Part shown: positions 26,147-33,066 of the stretch, piece after piece
How positions within the stretch are numbered: position 1 is the stretch's first letter
How the letters are laid out: every line of letters begins with the position of its first letter
NCBI RefSeq assembly: GCF_900115365.1
Contig: NZ_FOWD01000044.1
Location: 1-33,178 of the forward strand
Reading direction: 5' to 3'
Length of the DNA: 33,178 nucleotides
From: Anaerocolumna aminovalerica
GTDB taxonomy: Bacteria; Bacillota; Clostridia; Lachnospirales; Lachnospiraceae
Program-made: the position numbers and the translations under genes
The notes under the pieces: model-generated
What the model was told of the DNA's origin: nothing
Seen by the model: the letters and a program-made list of their open reading frames with translations, nothing else
The model's database searches: none

Positions 26147-26263
26147 GTTGAAAGAATGAAATTCTTTCAACTTTTAAATATGATATCGCTTTGCGACATC
26201 TCAAATTATAAATGAAGAAATCTATATGAAAACTTCAATGGATTCTCATGTTGGCGTTCTTCA
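26147..26263 (-). repeat. Two-domain interspersed hairpin element, copy 2 (SDR leader)
   Basis: Domain B: gttgaaagaat / attctttcaac, a perfect 11-bp stem with a 3-base loop (26147-26171), then gatatcgctttgcgacatc. Domain A: 26203-26263, closed by tgaagaa / ttcttca, with cttcaatggattctcatgttgg inside. Order, orientation and the aaattata-atgaaga and caatggattc blocks match copy 1 at 3691-3844. In the mRNA sense the B hairpin would stand a few bases before the SDR ribosome site. Confidence 0.65.
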
Positions 26264-26264
26264 G

Positions 26265-26287
26265 AATGGAAGACATGGTCTTCCATT
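26265..26287 (-). terminator. Hairpin after the spore photoproduct lyase gene
   Basis: aatggaagac / gtcttccatt is a perfect 10-bp stem with a 3-base loop, extended by cttca / tgaag outside. It lies 18 bases past the stop on the minus strand, without a U-run, so termination is possible but weak. Confidence 0.5.
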
Positions 26288-26304
26288 TATGAAGATGCAT
26301 TTCT

Positions 26305-27324
26305 TCACACTTCCCATACGAATATTCTATATTCCGGAATAATCCGGTTTATTTTCTCATAAATAAAGTTTATCATTTCCTTCGACCGCTTTTGGCCATA
26401 GTGAAAAACCCCATTCTCATTTTCAAAAGGATATTGAATAATTAAGGAATCCGGTCTTTGTTTTCTCATTTGTTTCATATAATCACGAGAAACACGAAAG
26501 ACTCCGATACTGACATCTTTTATTCTGCTACCAGGAATCATGAAAAATGTAGTTTCTATCATCTCACAATATAGCTTTTTCCAATGTTCCGTATATATCA
26601 CAGGATCAAAACATAACCTTACGGGGAAGCCTTTTTGTATTACTTCCTGAATACAACTAAGCCGTTGCATAAAGGAAGGTGTATTATGTTCAAAACCCTC
26701 TGCTATCCCTTGAGGAGACAGTGTCCAGGCAAATATTGTGTTTTCATTTGGAATCAGCTTGTTAAAGGGAGATCGGTTAGCACTTTTGGTTCGTATTTCA
26801 ATTGTTAAGTCAGGATGCTTTAAAGTAAATTCCGACCACTCTTTTACATATCCTAAAACATTTTCCATTGCCAATAAATCCGTGTCGTAAGAAACACATA
26901 AGTAAACCGGATGTTTCTCCAATAATAGCTCCACTTCCTGAAATATATCTTCCAGATTCACAAATATAACCTGATACCCGGATGGATACATTCCCTGCAA
27001 ATAGCAGTACTCACAATCATATACACAGTTCATTACTGAGGAGGTGTAGTAAAAATGCTTATTCCCAAAGTTTTGGCATACTGGCGCCCCCTCGTATAGA
27101 AGATTATTCTGCTTTTTGGCTAAAATCAGACTTGGACTTTGTTTTTGCAGCATATAATTTTGATGGCTCCTGCAAAAAACATCTTTGTAATGATTAATTT
27201 CTACTAATATAGAATTAGGAAAATGAGAAATAATCCTCTGTGTATTTGGATGATCGTAAGCTTCCTTCTCTATATAAATATGTGAATAATACGGATTAAA
27301 TAAGTTTTGACTTAAGTTGCTCAA
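26305..27324 (-). CDS. splB: Spore photoproduct lyase (radical SAM)
   Basis: Repairs the UV thymine dimer typical of spores (5-thyminyl-5,6-dihydrothymine) during germination. 339 residues. The radical-SAM cluster motif is C100-x3-C104-x2-C107 in CVYDCEYCYLQG, with tyrosines Y106 and Y108 flanking C107 as in the Bacillus enzyme. C143 (VYLCVSYDTDLLAMENV) aligns with the H-atom-donor cysteine of B. subtilis (C141), so activity is likely. The start is TTG at 27322-27324, 8 bases after GGGAAG, and lies inside the end of the nucleosidase gene (29-base overlap). This tight coupling suggests a shared function. No ATG near the N-terminus fits better. Confidence 0.95.
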   Translation of the reverse strand: MSNLSQNLFNPYYSHIYIEKEAYDHPNTQRIISHFPNSILVEINHYKDVFCRSHQNYMLQKQSPSLILAKKQNNLLYEGAPVCQNFGNKHFYYTSSVMNCVYDCEYCYLQGMYPSGYQVIFVNLEDIFQEVELLLEKHPVYLCVSYDTDLLAMENVLGYVKEWSEFTLKHPDLTIEIRTKSANRSPFNKLIPNENTIFAWTLSPQGIAEGFEHNTPSFMQRLSCIQEVIQKGFPVRLCFDPVIYTEHWKKLYCEMIETTFFMIPGSRIKDVSIGVFRVSRDYMKQMRKQRPDSLIIQYPFENENGVFHYGQKRSKEMINFIYEKINRIIPEYRIFVWEV

Positions 27325-28156
27325 AATATTTCTTCCCTTCTGTTTTTGTTTTACAAGGCATATCAGGATTATTCATATATTGATTTAATCTTTCGCAAAA
27401 GCTTCCATGAGCAAGCTTATAATAACGTAATATTTGCCGCAGCTGATGTTCCATTGATACGGAACATTGCAAGTTGACAATAACTTTTCTTATGCACTCC
27501 TCTTCTTCCTCTAGAAAAGAAATCTGGTTTACTAAACAGTTTCTATGAATTTGTTCCAGCCAGGATGTGATCTTTTCTATATTACTTCCTATCAGATCCG
27601 TCACTTTTTCTGGAGTTACCTTCTCTCCTGTACCATAGTCGGAAACAACTTTTAAGAAAATCAACTGGTGGGGCTGAAAGAAGATACTTGCTCCCTGATA
27701 AGCACCTGCTGCTTCCATATCTATGAGACATTCTTTATCCATACCTGCTTTTCCATTTACATATTTTTCTTCTCTTTTATTATTAATAATGTTGGGACTG
27801 CTGATAATACTGCCTTCTAAAAAGGGATGAGCAAAGAGAACATCCGGATAATAGCTTCTGTTTGTCACTTGTTCTGTAATTTTATTACATAAAAATAAGG
27901 TTCCCACAGAAATATCATTGTTCATCCCTGCACAAATTCCTATGTTGATAAAAAGATCTGACGGTCCGGGAATATGCCCTGTACATAGATAGGTTACTCC
28001 AATAGCAGCATTCATACTGCCGGTTTTAGTAATAATTAATAGAATAGAATCATTACGAAATATTTGGAATTTACTTTCTATCATATCTTTCTTTAAATTA
28101 TAATGACGAATGAAGGGTTGTGCTTCACAATATAGTGCCGTTGAAATATATATCAT
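27296..28156 (-). CDS. MTA/SAH nucleosidase-like protein upstream of splB
   Basis: A 286-residue protein. Residues 1-190 resemble the nucleoside phosphorylase/nucleosidase fold. Candidate catalytic residues are all present: E11 in ALYCEAQPF, E148 in LIDMEAAGA and D173 in VVSDYGTGE, corresponding to E12, E174 and D197 of E. coli MTAN. The Gly-rich IGICAGM is at 72-78. The last 90 residues are an extra helical, charged tail not found in plain MTAN (about 230 residues). Because it overlaps splB, a role in clearing 5'-deoxyadenosine or related SAM by-products is plausible but inferred. ATG with AGAAGG 8 bases upstream and a good promoter. Confidence 0.82.
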   Translation of the reverse strand: MIYISTALYCEAQPFIRHYNLKKDMIESKFQIFRNDSILLIITKTGSMNAAIGVTYLCTGHIPGPSDLFINIGICAGMNNDISVGTLFLCNKITEQVTNRSYYPDVLFAHPFLEGSIISSPNIINNKREEKYVNGKAGMDKECLIDMEAAGAYQGASIFFQPHQLIFLKVVSDYGTGEKVTPEKVTDLIGSNIEKITSWLEQIHRNCLVNQISFLEEEEECIRKVIVNLQCSVSMEHQLRQILRYYKLAHGSFCERLNQYMNNPDMPCKTKTEGKKYFEQLKSKLI

Positions 28157-28190
28157 ATCTTTAGCCTTCTTTTTTTATTATAATGATATT

Positions 28191-28219
28191 ATTATGGTTT
28201 ATATTAATTGGGATGTCAA
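28191..28219 (-). promoter_or_regulatory. Probable promoter of the nucleosidase-splB pair
   Basis: On the minus strand TTGACA (28214-28219), 17 bases, then CATAAT (28191-28196). The -10 also fits the SigmaG-type CATNNTA (cataata), which would suit forespore expression, but the -35 is SigA-like. Confidence 0.6.
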
Positions 28220-28248
28220 TGGGCTTATCTATAAGGCTTAACATCCAA
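28208..28248. promoter_or_regulatory. Imperfect palindrome over the -35 region
   Basis: ttgggatgtcaatgggcttat and its partner ataaggcttaacatccaa form an imperfect 41-base palindrome centred near 28230. It covers the -35 of the nucleosidase promoter and lies between divergent genes, so it could be an operator. Confidence 0.4.
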
Positions 28249-28342
28249 ATTAATAATTTAAGATATTGCTATCGTGTTTTATATAAGATAAAATATTAAG
28301 TAAATTAAGATATAATAAATAACTTAAAAAGGTGGTTAAATT

Positions 28343-29221
28343 ATGAGTGATGAATTATTTTTAACAGAACTAATGAGTAAGATACACTTTCCCCAAGAAG
28401 CACAAGAAATATTTCTAGCACTATATCAACGAATATTACATAATCCTGAATACGATAATAGTATGAAGTCTGCTGTTCAATTATTTATACATACTTCTTC
28501 TGAAAAGGCATTTGCAGAAATTGATAAGCTTTCTGTTGAATTAAAAGAGCATTCCTATACAATGTCAATGTTACTTTTACTATTATGTGCCAAACCTTTA
28601 ATGGAGAAATATTCGGAAAAAGGATTACCTGAGGATATTTATTGGGATTCAATTAAAGATCTTGGATATAAATTAAAGGAATGCCACCATGTATACGGTA
28701 TATGGGGTACTTTTGTTCGTGACTGGTTTCCGGGTTATTACCAAATGTCACGTTTTGCATTAGGCCGTATGCAATACGAATGTGCATCCTTTTCCTTTGA
28801 TACAGTTACCATAAACGGAATAACCATAAAATCTGGTGATAAAGTTCTTATGATACATATCCCCTCTAGCGGATCCTTTACAAAAGAGGAACGGTTAGAA
28901 TCCTATCATAAGGCTAAGGAATTTTACAGTAAGGAATTTGACAATCAACCAATACCTGTAGTCTGTGATTCCTGGCTTCTGTATCCTGCCTATAAAGAAG
29001 TATTTCCCACCCATTCCAATATTCGAAGTTTCATAGATGATTTTTCTTATATTTACGAAAAAGCAGAGGAAGAATTCCTTGATGCATGGAGATTATTCGG
29101 CAATGATTATAACAAGTCACCGAAAGATTGGCCTAAGACCACTTCTTTACAAAAAGCATTTGCAGAATATTTTATAAGTGGGGGTAAGGCCGGAATAGGC
29201 TATGGTATTTTTATTTTATAA
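28343..29221 (+). CDS. Acyltransferase-domain protein (GNAT-like, NAT_N/GNAT_C type)
   Basis: A 292-residue cytosolic protein. An N-terminal helical region (about 1-115) contains MSMLLLLLCAKPLMEKY and IYWDSIKDLGYKLKECHHVYG. The C-terminal half has WFPGYYQMSRFALGRMQYE, KVLMIHIPSSGSFT and VPVVCDSWLLYPAYKEVFP. This pattern is typical of a family annotated as acyltransferase domain-containing (N-acyltransferase N-terminal plus GNAT-like C-terminal domains). No substrate is known. The ATG has AAGGTGG upstream. It is followed, after 37 bases, by a PH-domain gene on the same strand. Family call from recall of similar sequences, moderately sure. Confidence 0.7.
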   Translation: MSDELFLTELMSKIHFPQEAQEIFLALYQRILHNPEYDNSMKSAVQLFIHTSSEKAFAEIDKLSVELKEHSYTMSMLLLLLCAKPLMEKYSEKGLPEDIYWDSIKDLGYKLKECHHVYGIWGTFVRDWFPGYYQMSRFALGRMQYECASFSFDTVTINGITIKSGDKVLMIHIPSSGSFTKEERLESYHKAKEFYSKEFDNQPIPVVCDSWLLYPAYKEVFPTHSNIRSFIDDFSYIYEKAEEEFLDAWRLFGNDYNKSPKDWPKTTSLQKAFAEYFISGGKAGIGYGIFIL

Positions 29222-29258
29222 TAATTTTACATATATATTTTTATTAAGGGAGGAAAAA

Positions 29259-29633
29259 ATGATTGATTTTAATAACAAAGGTTTGGTAAAGCTAAAAGGA
29301 GAATCCTTAAAGTACGGTGAAAATGCAGTAGAAGAACTTCTAATTGATGGTGAATTTGTAACCGGCAGCTACGTATCTATTAGAGACAGAGTTGTTTTTA
29401 CAAACAAGAGAATTATTAGCTGTAATGTGCAAGGCTTAACCGGAAAGAAAGTAGATTATACCTCAATACCATACAGCAAGATTCAAACCTATTCTGTTGA
29501 AACAGCCGGTCTGCTTGACTTAGATGCAGAGCTGGATATATGGTTAAGTGGAGTAGGTGTGGTTAGATTTGAATTATCCGGAGGAGCCAACGTTAAGGCT
29601 TTGTGTAAAAATATAAGTGAATATATTCTGTAA
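29259..29633 (+). CDS. Bacterial PH-domain protein (bPH_1 type)
   Basis: A 124-residue protein made up entirely of one bacterial pleckstrin-homology domain: EELLIDGEFVTGSYVSIRDR, VVFTNKRIISCNVQGLTGKK and VDYTSIPYSKIQTYSVET, then a C-terminal helix (GGANVKALCKNISEYIL). Such domains usually oligomerise; function is unknown. The start is ATG at 29259-29261 with AAGGGAGG 6 bases upstream. A longer in-frame opening at 29202 overlaps the preceding gene and lacks a ribosome site. Probably co-transcribed with the acyltransferase gene and ended by the hairpin at 29750. Confidence 0.88.
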   Translation: MIDFNNKGLVKLKGESLKYGENAVEELLIDGEFVTGSYVSIRDRVVFTNKRIISCNVQGLTGKKVDYTSIPYSKIQTYSVETAGLLDLDAELDIWLSGVGVVRFELSGGANVKALCKNISEYIL

Positions 29634-29749
29634 TAGAATTGATATAATAAAACGTAATGAGCTGTATTAATTATATACTCCAAAGTGTTAAAAATGGTCA
29701 ATACTTGACTATTGTCGGCGGTCATATAGTCCAATAAATTCAATCTTTA

Positions 29750-29786
29750 AATACCCTACACATTTTGATAGAGTGTGCAGGGTATT
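29750..29786 (+). terminator. Intrinsic terminator after the PH-domain gene
   Basis: aataccct / agggtatt with the partly paired ACACA / GTGTG inside, then attattaaattttt. A clear stem with a T-rich tail. Confidence 0.8.
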
Positions 29787-29902
29787 ATTAAATTTTTCTA
29801 ATTAATGATCAGATTTAATATTTTATAATAAATCATTTCTGATACAGGAGCGTTGGATTGCTTTTCTCCTACATCAGAATTAATAAATCTATTATTTCCA
29901 TC

Positions 29903-31180
29903 CTATATGAATTTTTCAATCTCATATTGTGAATTAATTACTAACCACAATTGCGGATTATAAATAGTTATATTCCATATCCCTAACCCATAAAGATCAT
30001 ATTTAACCACTATATCTAATAAGGAATTTATACTTCTTGAATCTATAAACCATACAATGTGCTGTACTTGTTCATCATAATATAGAAAATAAGGTGTCTG
30101 TGATAATTCATCAAATTGTATTACTGCACCTTTCTCTCCTGCTAAATTAATAGCTCTTTCATAAGTAATAGAATAAATACTCGAAAATCCCGGCAAAAAC
30201 GGAAGTTCCCAATCGTAACCAATAGTAGCAATACCAATGATTATTTTATCTGATGGTATATAATTATTTACATAATTTAAAAATGCATCTATATTATAAA
30301 TTGAACTGATAGGTCCGGGTGGGTTTATATTAGTTGCCCATTGGTAATTCATAAAAATAATATTTTGTGCTAAATCATTTAAAATAGAATAATCGACTCT
30401 TTCAAAGCTAACTTCACTACCATTATTACTTATATTGGGATTTATCGTTAAAAATACGGAATACCCCTGAGCACTCAATCGATCCGTAAACTTTGCAAAG
30501 AATGCATTGTATAAATATATATTAGATATGTTTATATACTGAAAAGATAAATTAACTCCTTGATAACCTTTTACATTTAAAATACTTAATAAGTTTTCAA
30601 TAAAATTGTTTTGAAAATCTTCATCGAATAATAAATTATATTCTATTCCTAAGTTCGCTTCGCCTTGTATGGTTAATGTTGTTATTAACAATAAAGGCAT
30701 TGTTCCATACTCTTTTGCAATTTTAATAATCTGTGTATCGTCAAAATAAGTAATTATTTCTCCATCCCTTGTAGCTGTATAATTCAAAATTGAAAGATAC
30801 GTTAAATAAGGTAATGTCTTTCTTAATATTTCTATATTAATATTAGGATTCGTATTACCATGTACTACTATACTGCCTTTTTTACTGTAACTGATTACAA
30901 GAATTTCTCCAGGATATATAAACACTCTGTCTGAAAGAAATGGGTTATTCATTAGTAATTGCATAATAGTAATATTATATAAATTTGCTATGCCTTCTAA
31001 TGTATCACCTTCTTGAACGGTATAAGTGACTTCAGGAATTGCTATTACGATTGATTGTCCTATTACTAATCTTTCAAGATTTTCTAAACCGTTATCCTGA
31101 ATTAACCTTGTTACGGATATTCCATAAAAATCAGATATTGATTGAATGGTATCACCTTGCTGAACTACATGAATTACCAT
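29903..31180 (-). CDS. LysM-LysM-GH18 spore-type protein with altered active site
   Basis: A 425-residue protein without a signal peptide, like the spore cortex-lytic SleL/YaaH group. Two LysM repeats (about 2-48, VVQQGDTIQSISDFYG; and 52-97, YTVQEGDTLEGIANLYN) bind peptidoglycan. A GH18 barrel fills the rest, with the conserved GIATIGYDWELPF. The catalytic motif of SleL-like enzymes (YDGVNIDFE) reads here Y206-Q-G-V-N-L-S-F-Q214: both Asp and the acid Glu are replaced (Q207, S212, Q214). The fold may remain as a glycan-binding or coat protein without hydrolysis. ATG with GAGGA 6 bases upstream. It lies 26 bases after a 39-residue ORF. Confidence 0.88.
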   Translation of the reverse strand: MVIHVVQQGDTIQSISDFYGISVTRLIQDNGLENLERLVIGQSIVIAIPEVTYTVQEGDTLEGIANLYNITIMQLLMNNPFLSDRVFIYPGEILVISYSKKGSIVVHGNTNPNINIEILRKTLPYLTYLSILNYTATRDGEIITYFDDTQIIKIAKEYGTMPLLLITTLTIQGEANLGIEYNLLFDEDFQNNFIENLLSILNVKGYQGVNLSFQYINISNIYLYNAFFAKFTDRLSAQGYSVFLTINPNISNNGSEVSFERVDYSILNDLAQNIIFMNYQWATNINPPGPISSIYNIDAFLNYVNNYIPSDKIIIGIATIGYDWELPFLPGFSSIYSITYERAINLAGEKGAVIQFDELSQTPYFLYYDEQVQHIVWFIDSRSINSLLDIVVKYDLYGLGIWNITIYNPQLWLVINSQYEIEKFI

Positions 31181-31206
31181 AAATAATCCTCAATTATTTA
31201 TTTGTT

Positions 31207-31326
31207 TTAATATATGATTTTAGATAAATTCCGTGCAAACTCTATTATCAACAAGGTAACAATGCTTTCTGCTATTTCATTCTTATAATCCAATGAAATA
31301 TCATGTAACCTTGCTAAATCTGGCAT
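31207..31326 (-). CDS. Small protein of 39 residues, hypothetical
   Basis: A short open frame with a good AAGAGGTGAG ribosome site 8 bases before ATG (31324-31326). The product, MPDLARLHDISLDYKNEIAE followed by SIVTLLIIEFARNLSKIIY, is amphipathic with a hydrophobic middle. I do not recognise the family. It ends 26 bases before the LysM-GH18 start on the same strand, so the two may be co-transcribed. It might also be the surviving start of a longer lost gene. The ribosome site is the main support. Confidence 0.5.
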   Translation of the reverse strand: MPDLARLHDISLDYKNEIAESIVTLLIIEFARNLSKIIY

Positions 31327-31353
31327 ATGGCTCACCTCTTAACTTAAACGATG

Positions 31354-31463
31354 TTATAAATTGAAATATTCACATATTGCAATTATGTTTCCATCTTCAT
31401 TTATTACAAGGATTTCAATTATTTTTGGTTTTTTAATTGCCAATCTACATTTTCATTTAACAC
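31354..31463 (-). pseudogene. Frameshifted mini-gene broken at an A-AAA-AAC heptamer
   Basis: From a possible GTG at 31461-31463 the frame reads M-L-N-E-N-V-D-W-Q-L-K-N, then stops two codons later. The -1 frame continues as PKIIEILVINEDGNIIAI, CEYFNL and a TAA at 31354-31356. The two join exactly at a minus-strand A AAA AAC (31434-31428), phased as a -1 slippery site. It is either a pseudogene with one base lost from the A-tract or a small gene using programmed frameshifting; total product about 36 residues. I do not know the family. Confidence 0.4.
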
Positions 31464-31731
31464 CTTCTTACTTATCCTAACAAATATGGGAACATTACAG
31501 AAATCGAAATTCAAAAAGGTAAAAATACCAAAGGGCAAATACTACCTTCCAAGAATGAGAAATTATGTTCATACAGGAAAAACAATGCACCAAACAACCT
31601 TATTAAAATATTCAAATAAAATTTTAACATTAAAGATATAAGAGCAAAAAACAAGGTTAGTATAACGCTTTATAATAGAAAAAGTTAAAAAACGGTTGAA
31701 AAATCCGTTGAAAAATTTATAATTTTCAAAT
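31464..31731. other. AT-rich gap, likely decayed coding DNA, no confident gene
   Basis: A plus-strand frame 31486-31641 (51 codons, MGTLQKSKFKKVKIPKGKYY and on) is open and lysine-rich but has no ribosome site. On the minus strand short frames interrupted by stops lead into the mini-gene at 31354-31463, so this may be remains of a larger gene. Confidence 0.4.
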
Positions 31732-31772
31732 AAAAAACCACCTTAGAGAATTTTCTAATCTCTCTAAAGTGG
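31732..31772 (-). terminator. Intrinsic terminator of tRNA-Glu
   Basis: ccaccttagaga (31738-31749) pairs with tctctaaagtgg (31761-31772), including one G-U; the minus strand continues with TTTTTT. It lies 36 bases after the tRNA. Confidence 0.9.
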
Positions 31773-31807
31773 CTTATTTACTAGGTTCATAACCATATTA
31801 ATATTAG

Positions 31808-31879
31808 CAGCTCGTACGAGAATTGAACTCGTGATTCCGCCTTGAGAGGGCGGCGTCTTAACCACTTGACCAACGAGCC
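31808..31879 (-). tRNA. tRNA-Glu, anticodon CTC
   Basis: 72 bases on the minus strand with a full cloverleaf. The acceptor stem is GGCTCGT / ACGAGCT (first pair G-U). The D arm contains GTCAAGTGGTTAAGAC. The anticodon stem is CCGCC / GGCGG with loop CTCTCAA, so the anticodon is CTC (codon GAG). The T arm is ACGAG-TTCAATT-CTCGT. The CCA end is not encoded. Flanked by its own promoter and terminator. An IS30-type transposase gene ends 134 bases upstream. Confidence 0.94.
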
Positions 31880-31893
31880 TTGCGACAACAAAT

Positions 31894-31922
31894 ATTCTAC
31901 TACATTAAGACTAAGATTGCAA
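31894..31922 (-). promoter_or_regulatory. Promoter of tRNA-Glu
   Basis: On the minus strand TTGCAA (31917-31922), a 17-base spacer and TAGAAT (31894-31899), each one base or so from consensus, 14 bases before the tRNA 5' end. Confidence 0.75.
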
Positions 31923-32013
31923 GCATTATTTGATGAATTTTTTAAAAAATGAAAATTGCAAGTTTAAATGTCGTGTAAATATTTGGTATTCATTATTGTT
32001 ATCATACACAATG

Positions 32014-33066
32014 TTATGCTATCTTTACTTCATTTGGAGTTCTATATCCCAGTATCCGTCTCGGATAATTATTAAGCCAATTCTCTATATATTTTATCAT
32101 AGATGGAGTCACATCATCTATGCTGCCCCCCTTCGGTATAAACCGTCTGATCAGTTTGTTTGTATTCTCATTTGTACCCCGTTCCCATGAACTGAATGGG
32201 TGGGCATAATATACCTTGGTCCGGGTCTTTTTCTTCCTTTTAACTGATTTTTCTATGCCTCCAAAATCAAGGAACTCGCTTCCATTATCCACTGTTATTG
32301 TTTTAAACATTTCCACAAATCGCTCATACCCATGTTTCTTCTCCAGGCTGTCCAGAGCCTTTTTAACACATTCCTGGGTTTTCCCTGTCATCTTGAAAAT
32401 GATTTCCTCACGGCTCTTTCTCTCGCTCAATACAAGCAATACAGCCTTACCTTTGTTCTGTCCCCCAATTACACAATCCATTTCCCAGTGCCCGTATTCA
32501 TCCCTATTCTCGATCTCATCAGGGCGCTCTTCTATGCTGGTGCCTTTCAGATTCTTTAATGCCACTTTCGCCTTCCGGTAGATTCGCCTCTTTCCTTCTT
32601 TCTTTAACGGAAGATCTTTATTAGTCAAATGAAGAAATAATCCAGAGTCAATGTAGTTATATAGTGTTTTTGTGCAGATAGATGTCTGAAACTTTCCTTC
32701 CAGTCTTATTCTGCCTATGACTGCATCAGGTGAATATTTCTCCTCCACGATCATTCGCTCAATATATCCTGCCAGCTCATGATCATTTCCAATCTTATAA
32801 TTCCTTCCCTTATTTGCTGCGTTCTCGTCGTATTTACGCTGTGCAGTATCTGCGCAGTAGGTCTTGTACTCCCTTAACTCCGTATCAAGTAGTATTACAG
32901 TACCTCTTTTAATCTCACGCTGGATGGTGCGTTCACTCTTTCCAAGCAGCTGGGCTATTTGCCAGGCTTTCTTATTATCCTTGAGGTAAGCTTCAATTTT
33001 ATATCTTTCGATTTCTGTTAAATGTTTATTTTTTGTGCTGTTTGTGGTAATATGAATTAGACTCAT
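32014..33066 (-). CDS. IS30-family transposase
   Basis: A 350-residue DDE transposase. The N-terminal helix-turn-helix (LTEIERYKIEAYLKDNKKAW, then QIAQLLGKSERTIQREIKRG) precedes the catalytic core: D197 in HWEMDCVIG, D260 in TVDNGSEF and the Glu in SSWERGTNENTN; FIPKG and RRILGYRTPNEV close the domain. All motifs are intact, so the element may be active. The start is ATG at 33064-33066; a TTG frame extends to 33117 but is less likely. AAGGA is about 12 bases upstream, rather far. Inverted repeats at the element ends could not be identified with confidence, so its borders are left open. Confidence 0.95.
   Translation of the reverse strand: MSLIHITTNSTKNKHLTEIERYKIEAYLKDNKKAWQIAQLLGKSERTIQREIKRGTVILLDTELREYKTYCADTAQRKYDENAANKGRNYKIGNDHELAGYIERMIVEEKYSPDAVIGRIRLEGKFQTSICTKTLYNYIDSGLFLHLTNKDLPLKKEGKRRIYRKAKVALKNLKGTSIEERPDEIENRDEYGHWEMDCVIGGQNKGKAVLLVLSERKSREEIIFKMTGKTQECVKKALDSLEKKHGYERFVEMFKTITVDNGSEFLDFGGIEKSVKRKKKTRTKVYYAHPFSSWERGTNENTNKLIRRFIPKGGSIDDVTPSMIKYIENWLNNYPRRILGYRTPNEVKIA

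Noticed and set aside
31486-31641. Plus-strand ORF of 51 codons, lysine-rich
   Set aside because: No ribosome site upstream, and it lies in a decayed AT-rich region before a terminator; kept only as a note.
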